Shown piece by piece: positions 58,512 to 64,000 of a stretch of 64,000 bases of DNA. Position 1 is the stretch's first letter; each line of letters opens with the position of its first letter. Position numbers and translations under genes: made by a program. This DNA comes from Companilactobacillus futsaii JCM 17355 (lineage in GTDB: Bacteria; Bacillota; Bacilli; Lactobacillales; Lactobacillaceae): assembly GCF_001435505.1 (NCBI RefSeq), contig NZ_AZDO01000039.1, positions 1-64,000 of the forward strand, given 5' to 3'. The notes under the pieces are model-generated. The model was not told where the DNA came from, searched no databases, and worked only from the letters and a program-made list of their open reading frames with translations.

Positions 58512-61142
58512 TTATGCTAAAACATATTCATTTATAGCGACACGATAATATTCCCGGCCATTGATAGTAGCAAGTTGATCAGTCTTCCAAGATGTTCCAG
58601 GTGCTAGAGTTTTGCCAATCAATTTACCAGTATGGTCATAAAGTGGAATTTCTGTCTTAGTTGTATAAATAGATGAAATTGGTTGATAAGTGGTTAATGA
58701 ACTAGCTGGAATCCATTCATCGGTAGCGACACGATACATCTTTTCACCATTGATTGTGGCATAGCTGTCAGTTCTCCAACTAGTATTTGCTGACAAAGTC
58801 GTTCCGATATCTTCACCTTTAGAATTATAAATTGGTGTTAAACTAGTGAGAGCAACTGAAGTAGTTGTTGGCACTGCTGTATAAGGGATACCACTGGTTA
58901 CAGGCACGAATTCATTTGTAGCAACTTGATAGTAATCATTACCGTCAATTTTTACGATCTTACTGTATTTCCAACCTGAACTTGGGGATACGACTCTGCC
59001 AATTTCTTTGCCCGAACTATCAACTAAGTCAACAGTATTGTTAAAAGTTCTGACTGTACCGGGTTTAGAAAATTCAGTGTCAGTAAATGAACTAGCTTCG
59101 ACCCATTGTCCATAACCTACTTGATAAAATTTTTGACCGTTAATAGTTGTCATTGCTTTGACTCCTAAACTAGCTAAGAGTTCATTTTCTCCAGTTTGAG
59201 GTCCAGATAAGGAATCAACTGTTATAGGAATTCTTGATTGCACTTCATCATTAGAAGTTGGTGGAGTAGTTGGTGCTGTTGGAGTTGTGGTCGTTGTCGT
59301 TGAACCAGAACTAGTTGTTCCGGTATAAGTCGACTTAGGAATAGCTTTATATGTCAAAGTTATTGTTTGTGGATTTTGCGTATATTTACCTTGCAACGTT
59401 GGTACTGGATTTTGTAGAGTATAGCCATCAACTGCTGTATCACCGCTCAAGTCAAAACTATCACCGATCGTTGTTCCAGTGACAGTTTTAGTTAATGGTT
59501 GACCATTGGCATTCAAAATTGGTGTGCCATCACTATTAGTATATTTAATCTCGACACTAGGACCACTTTGCCAAACGACTGGTTGAGCATGAATCATATT
59601 GTTGATCCATTGAGTAGTACCATATTGCTTTACCAGTACTCCACCGAGATTGTAAGTAGGATTATATTTAGGATCAAACCCAGAATCACCGTAAACTAAT
59701 TCATCATATGAACCAGTTGGATTTTGAATTACATAAGTGTCGTTTCCTTTGGCGGTCAAATCACCATATGCTGGACTAGCAGTATTCATAGTGAAACCGT
59801 AGTTTGAAGAAACATCTTCACCATCGAGTCCTTTGACTGGTGTTGAAGTAAACTGCATTGGTTGACCAACAACACCATAAACAGTTGTTGGATCGTAGAC
59901 GCCACCAGTTGTATTGATGCTGAAGTTAGTATTTCTATTGATACCACCTAATGGTGAAAAATCACTGATAGTATTACCATTCATAACTAAACTGCCGTAA
60001 GTAGAATTATTAGAAAATTGAACAACCCAAGGTGCTAGGGTCTTCAATTCATCATTAGTAATACCATTGAACCCATCATCCCCAGCAAAATAAGCACTGC
60101 CAATTGGTGTTTCCAACTTAGCAATTTGGCTGACATTGATCTCTTTTTTAGAATTGTCGCTGAAATTACCAATCAATTCCAATTGGTTGAGTTTGATACC
60201 ATACATTGGTTCCAAACTTGGATTAGCGTTTTCATCTGAACCTAATCTACCAGTAAAACTAATCGTATCATGTGGTAATAATTGTAAGTATTGCATCCCA
60301 TCCAAACTCTCGATTGGTGTATATTCAGATTGTGTCAAATTGGCTGTGGCAGGATTTTTAGCTAAGTATTGTGATTCATCCAATGTCAAAGTAACCGTCA
60401 ATGGTTGATAATTCTTAATATCTCCAACTGTGATTGGATCGGTTGCTTTCAATCCTAAAGCTTGTCTTACCATTCCGGCTAAAGTAGGATCCGAGAAATC
60501 AACCACAGTACTATCAGTTAAATTACTTGGTAACTTGTAATCACCAGTATCAGCTGTAACATTAGTTTGCCCACCGGGTAATGTTGTAGGAACACTCACT
60601 GGTAAACTTGAAGCTGGTAAAGTTGCTCCAGCACCGCTACCTGAAGTACTAGATGTTGAACCATTCGTTGGTGCTGTTGTGGTTGTATCATTTGTCGTAG
60701 TTGTACTTGGTGTAGTCGTCGTACCACTATTTGTGCCAGTTGGTACAGTTGTCCCAGTCGTACTCGTTGAAGATGGCATTGAAGTTGTTGGCGTTGCTGT
60801 ATTCGATGTAGTTGCAGTCGTCGAAGTTGTGGTTGGCGTAGTAGTTGAACTAGATGTCGTTGGAGTTTCACTTGTCGTACCTGATGTTGTTGAACTTGAG
60901 GTTGTTGAACTTGAGGTTGTTGAACTTGAGGTTGTTGAACCTGTCGTTGAAGTCGTTGGCGCGGTTGTTACACTAGTCGTCACTGTTGGCGATACTGTTT
61001 CTGTCGTAGCGGTTGTTGGCGTGGTCGTCGAACTAGTAGAAGTACTCGTTGCAGCATCCACATTTTGTCCCGATAAAGACGTTAATACTAACGCTGAAAT
61101 AATAGTCGTTCCTAGTTTCATACATTTCTTATTAGTTAACAT
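58512..61142 (-). CDS. giant surface protein B (internalin-like cap, MucBP, SLAP)
   Basis: An 876-aa paralogue of its neighbours. ATG 61142 gives the shared start MLTNKKCMKLGTT; a frame to 61169 is open. Signal peptide, then about 160 residues of almost pure Thr/Ser with Pro and Ala, the cap (TVVDFSDPTLAGMVRQALG, TPIESLDGMQYLQLLP), a MucBP-like domain (VEIKYTNSDGTPI) and four SLAP repeats, one more than the two sister proteins. The extra repeat ends REYYRVAINEYVLA. Wall-attached adhesin by inference. Region 61143-61357 upstream holds only a promoter-like AT region and a terminator. Confidence 0.82.
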   Translation of the reverse strand: MLTNKKCMKLGTTIISALVLTSLSGQNVDAATSTSTSSTTTPTTATTETVSPTVTTSVTTAPTTSTTGSTTSSSTTSSSTTSSSTTSGTTSETPTTSSSTTTPTTTSTTATTSNTATPTTSMPSSTSTTGTTVPTGTNSGTTTTPSTTTTNDTTTTAPTNGSTSSTSGSGAGATLPASSLPVSVPTTLPGGQTNVTADTGDYKLPSNLTDSTVVDFSDPTLAGMVRQALGLKATDPITVGDIKNYQPLTVTLTLDESQYLAKNPATANLTQSEYTPIESLDGMQYLQLLPHDTISFTGRLGSDENANPSLEPMYGIKLNQLELIGNFSDNSKKEINVSQIAKLETPIGSAYFAGDDGFNGITNDELKTLAPWVVQFSNNSTYGSLVMNGNTISDFSPLGGINRNTNFSINTTGGVYDPTTVYGVVGQPMQFTSTPVKGLDGEDVSSNYGFTMNTASPAYGDLTAKGNDTYVIQNPTGSYDELVYGDSGFDPKYNPTYNLGGVLVKQYGTTQWINNMIHAQPVVWQSGPSVEIKYTNSDGTPILNANGQPLTKTVTGTTIGDSFDLSGDTAVDGYTLQNPVPTLQGKYTQNPQTITLTYKAIPKSTYTGTTSSGSTTTTTTPTAPTTPPTSNDEVQSRIPITVDSLSGPQTGENELLASLGVKAMTTINGQKFYQVGYGQWVEASSFTDTEFSKPGTVRTFNNTVDLVDSSGKEIGRVVSPSSGWKYSKIVKIDGNDYYQVATNEFVPVTSGIPYTAVPTTTSVALTSLTPIYNSKGEDIGTTLSANTSWRTDSYATINGEKMYRVATDEWIPASSLTTYQPISSIYTTKTEIPLYDHTGKLIGKTLAPGTSWKTDQLATINGREYYRVAINEYVLA
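60886..60940 (-). repeat. 15-bp tandem repeat in the Thr/Ser region of gene B
   Basis: The unit GTTGTTGAACTTGAG (plus strand) occurs three times exactly and once in part. It encodes a 5-residue Ser/Thr unit, so slippage would change stalk length without breaking the frame. Confidence 0.7.
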
Positions 61143-61298
61143 ATCAATCACTCTTTTCTTAATCCTCAAAATCGATATTAGAACGTTATTTTTATATATA
61201 CCAATATAAAGTTTCTACAAAAAACAAAACAATTAATAAGTGTTTTAACAAGTCCTACTGCCGCTTATATTTTTTGATTTATCACATATACCATTCGT

Positions 61299-61352
61299 AA
61301 AAAAGAACTTGTGATCAATGTTATTTCTAACACTAACCACAAGTTCTTCTTT
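61299..61352 (-). terminator. terminator of surface gene C
   Basis: AAGAACTTGTG and CACAAGTTCTT 11-bp stem with a 24-base loop and T tract on the minus strand. Confidence 0.72.
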
Positions 61353-61357
61353 TTTAT

Positions 61358-63805
61358 TTAAATAACATCACTAGCTGGAACCCATTCATCAGTAGCGACA
61401 CGATACATCTTGACACCATTGATCATGGCATAGCCATCTGTATACCAACTAGATCCACTTGACAATCCCCGTCCTAGGCTTTTACCTTGAGAATCATAAA
61501 GTGTTGCTCTAGTTTGGGTCTTGACCGTTCCTTTAGTTGAAACAAAATCAACCCCACTTTGAACAGGCAAGAATTCATCAGTAGCTACCTGATAATATTT
61601 AGCACCATTGATAGTTACGATCTTGCTATATTTCCATTCCGTATTAGGCATTAATTTTTCTGAAACTGGTTGACCATAAGAATTTACCAGACTAGTTGAA
61701 CTATCAAAGGTTCTGACCACACCACTAGTTGGTGAAGCAACATTATTGTAATCACTGGCTAGAACCCATTGGTCGTATCCTGTCAAATAAAAGAGTTGAC
61801 CATTGATATGAGTAGTAGCACGGACTCCTTCATCAATCAATTGTTCATCAGCTGGAGAATCGTCTGTTAAATCTTTAACTTGGATTGCAACTCTATCGGG
61901 AGATGTTGTTGTGGTTGATGTAGTTGGTTGAGTCGTTGATGAAGAACTTTGTCCAGTCTGAGAAGTATTTGATGTATAAGGTTGTGAACTGGTTGCTTGA
62001 TAAGTTAAGTCAACTGTTTGAGGATTTTGAGTGTAATTACCCTTTAATAAACTCGTTGGACTAGTCAAAGTATACCCAGTTATTTGGCTATCAGTAGTCA
62101 AATCGTATGGATCACCAATCAAATTACCTTCAATTGTCTTTGTCATTGGAGTTCCATCAGCGTTTAAAACTGGTTGGCCAGCTGGATCCAAATAATCAAT
62201 TGTAACTGTAGGATGTGCTTGCCAAATTATTGGTTGAGATTCCATTGTTACGGCTTCAAACGTCGTGGTACCTTTGTTTTCATAAGTCAAAGAATCCGGT
62301 GTATAATCAGCGAAACCAATTTGACCATAATTTAATTCTTTTGCATTAGGATCTGCATCGGTCAAAGTATAACTGTCATTTCCATTATTGGTTAGATTGT
62401 CATTTTTCAAATCAGTTGTTGGTACCGAACTAGAATAATGATAGCTATCGGCTATATCTTTTCCATCCAAGTCTAAAACTTTAGGTGCAGTAAACATGAT
62501 TGGTTGGCCAGTTACCGCATAGATTGGCGTTGAATCAGTAAGTGTATTCGATACAGCGATGACAGATACGCTTTGTCCGGATTCAACACCTTGTAAAGGT
62601 GAAAAGTCCGAAATTCCTGAATAACCTAATTCAATCGTATGATAGCTTTGACCATTATCAGCGAATTTAATTATTGTTGGCGCAACTTGGGCTAATTCTT
62701 GATTGTTCAAACCACTATTAGCAGCTACTGTCGAGTCCCCATTCAATTCGTAAAGCGTTGCGTTAGAAGTATTCAATCCACTAAGTTGACTAATATCAAT
62801 TTCTTTAGCACTAGGATCACTGAAATTACCCTCAATAGTAAAACTACCAAGATTTACCCCATCCAAAGGTCTCAAATCGGTATTAGCTTTAGCATCTGAA
62901 GCTAATTTAGCTTGGAATAAAACGGTTGTCTTAGCTGGTAATAATTGCAAATATTGCATCCCATCTAGACTTTCAATTGGTGTATCCTGTTGATCACTCA
63001 TTGAAGCACCAGGCTTAGGGGCAGAACCATCGGCGGGATGATCCATCTCATAAGTAGTCATCATAACTCCTAAAGTTGGGTTGACATAACCTTTAATTGC
63101 TCCAACAGTAATCGAATCACTAGCTGGAATATTCAAAGCTGACTTAACAGCTGCTCCCAACAAAGGATCGGCGAAGTTTACTACAGTGCTATCGGTCAAA
63201 TCACTTGGCAAAGCATATGGATTAGTATTACTTGTTGAAGTTGTTGGTGTAGTCGAAGTACCAGTTGTGCCCGTCCCCGTGGTTGTTGCGGTACTTGTTG
63301 AGCCAGTCGATGTCGAAGGACTTGTCGTTGATGTAGTAGTTCCCGTTGGTGTAGTTGAAGTAGTACTTGAACTAGTACTTGGTGTGGTTGCGGTACTTGT
63401 TGTAGTAGAAGTCGTTGAAACTGTGCTACCGCTAGTACTTGTAGTTGGACTTGTTGTACCAGTCGTACTGCTTGTTGCTGGTGTTGAAGTGTCGCTAGTT
63501 GTTGTAGTACTTGAGGTCGGACTCGTTGTTGGACTTGTCGTACTACTTGTTGTTGGTGTTGATGTCGACGAACCCGTTGTTGCAGTACTTGTTATTGAGC
63601 TACTCGTAGTAGTCGTCGGCGTCGAAGTACCACTAGTCGTTGAACTAGTTATTGGGCTAGTAACGCTTGACACACTCGAACTTGGTGAAGTCGTCGTATC
63701 GCTCGTAGTGGCAGCTTTTGCCGGTTGAGATGTTGTAATTCCTCCTAGAATCAATGCTGAAAATAACGTAACTCCTAAATAAACACATTTTTTATTTAAT
63801 AACAT
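61358..63805 (-). CDS. giant surface protein C (internalin-like cap, MucBP, SLAP)
   Basis: An 815-aa paralogue. ATG 63805 gives MLLNKKCVYLGVTLF, matching its sisters, though the frame continues upstream. Signal peptide, about 170 residues of Thr/Ser repeats, the cap with TVVNFADPLLGAAVKSAL and TPIESLDGMQYLQLLP, leucine-rich remnants, a MucBP-like domain (VTIDYLDPAGQPV) and three SLAP repeats ending MYRVATDEWVPASDVI. First of the three genes. The 195 bases to the window end show no other gene. Confidence 0.82.
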   Translation of the reverse strand: MLLNKKCVYLGVTLFSALILGGITTSQPAKAATTSDTTTSPSSSVSSVTSPITSSTTSGTSTPTTTTSSSITSTATTGSSTSTPTTSSTTSPTTSPTSSTTTTSDTSTPATSSTTGTTSPTTSTSGSTVSTTSTTTSTATTPSTSSSTTSTTPTGTTTSTTSPSTSTGSTSTATTTGTGTTGTSTTPTTSTSNTNPYALPSDLTDSTVVNFADPLLGAAVKSALNIPASDSITVGAIKGYVNPTLGVMMTTYEMDHPADGSAPKPGASMSDQQDTPIESLDGMQYLQLLPAKTTVLFQAKLASDAKANTDLRPLDGVNLGSFTIEGNFSDPSAKEIDISQLSGLNTSNATLYELNGDSTVAANSGLNNQELAQVAPTIIKFADNGQSYHTIELGYSGISDFSPLQGVESGQSVSVIAVSNTLTDSTPIYAVTGQPIMFTAPKVLDLDGKDIADSYHYSSSVPTTDLKNDNLTNNGNDSYTLTDADPNAKELNYGQIGFADYTPDSLTYENKGTTTFEAVTMESQPIIWQAHPTVTIDYLDPAGQPVLNADGTPMTKTIEGNLIGDPYDLTTDSQITGYTLTSPTSLLKGNYTQNPQTVDLTYQATSSQPYTSNTSQTGQSSSSTTQPTTSTTTTSPDRVAIQVKDLTDDSPADEQLIDEGVRATTHINGQLFYLTGYDQWVLASDYNNVASPTSGVVRTFDSSTSLVNSYGQPVSEKLMPNTEWKYSKIVTINGAKYYQVATDEFLPVQSGVDFVSTKGTVKTQTRATLYDSQGKSLGRGLSSGSSWYTDGYAMINGVKMYRVATDEWVPASDVI

Positions 63806-64000
63806 ATCAATCACGCTTCTTTCTTCAGCGCTTATATTAAATATTTCTAACCAATATGCCAGAATAATAATTCTCATTATTTTTTCTTTTTTTAAAGAAC
63901 CCCATTACCTCAAGCATTTCCGGTCTTTAGCGATGTACTATTCGTAAAAAGTGAAAATTGACAAAAATAGCCATGATATTTATATTATCTTGTTCATTTT

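Noticed and set aside
60679-61209. Val-rich plus-strand frame opposite surface gene B
   Set aside because: Same shadow effect of the repetitive Thr/Ser stalk.
63186-63728. Long plus-strand frame rich in Val and Leu opposite surface gene C
   Set aside because: It mirrors the Thr/Ser codons of the real gene; no ribosome site, signal or domain.

Overview
The window is a low-GC Firmicute chromosome segment. Gene content and style point to Lactobacillaceae, most likely a Companilactobacillus-type organism; this is inferred from gene families, not from a search. Evidence includes a complete upper mevalonate pathway (thl-mvaA-mvaS), two water-forming-type NADH oxidases, class II aldolase, GatCAB, CamS, frequent TTG/GTG starts behind strong GGAGG-type sites, and many secreted proteins ending in SLAP-type wall-binding repeats.

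Layout. 0.1-1.8 kb: a nucleoside deoxyribosyltransferase-like gene, a secreted SLAP/3D-domain protein and a small membrane protein. 1.9-2.8 kb: no protein gene, but two diverged tandem copies of a ~380-nt transcription unit on the minus strand, each with its own promoter, a cre-like site over the -35 and an intrinsic terminator. 2.8-12 kb: mevalonate operon, map-yihY-galU operon, flavodoxin-gtrA, a MITE-like repeat and wecB. 12.1-21 kb: fba; then a candidate regulatory RNA whose hairpin loops are almost all C-rich; then a block with two GGDEF proteins, one EAL protein and two paralogous NADH oxidases. 21-27.6 kb: YczE-like protein, multicopper oxidase with a previously untracked 55-aa membrane gene, a DUF421/DUF3290 pair, a MarR-like regulator with no good canonical start, a SLAP surface protein, a thioesterase and tRNA-Arg(CCT). 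27.6-36.7 kb: DEAD-box helicase, Gfo/Idh oxidoreductase, APC permease, orphan PTS IIC with a DUF915 hydrolase, rlmD-type methyltransferase, a second inverted MITE-like copy and dagK.

36.7-45.4 kb holds a typical housekeeping series pcrA-ligA-camS-gatC-gatA-gatB, with dagK following. 45.4-47.2 kb is a divergent MerR regulator/arginase-family pair with a 19-bp-spacer promoter. 47.2-54.2 kb holds purine genes (xpt, a PurK-like ATP-grasp gene, purB), a GH73 muramidase-like gene, an MFS transporter, a cold-shock gene with a long leader, and rbsDK under a cre-like site. 54.3-64 kb holds a polytopic GT-C-like membrane protein and three tandem paralogous giant surface proteins (internalin-like cap, MucBP-like domain, 3-4 SLAP repeats).

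The most promising undescribed elements are the three non-coding RNA candidates (1.9-2.8 kb and 13.5-13.85 kb). No CRISPR array, prophage, complete IS element or rRNA operon was seen.
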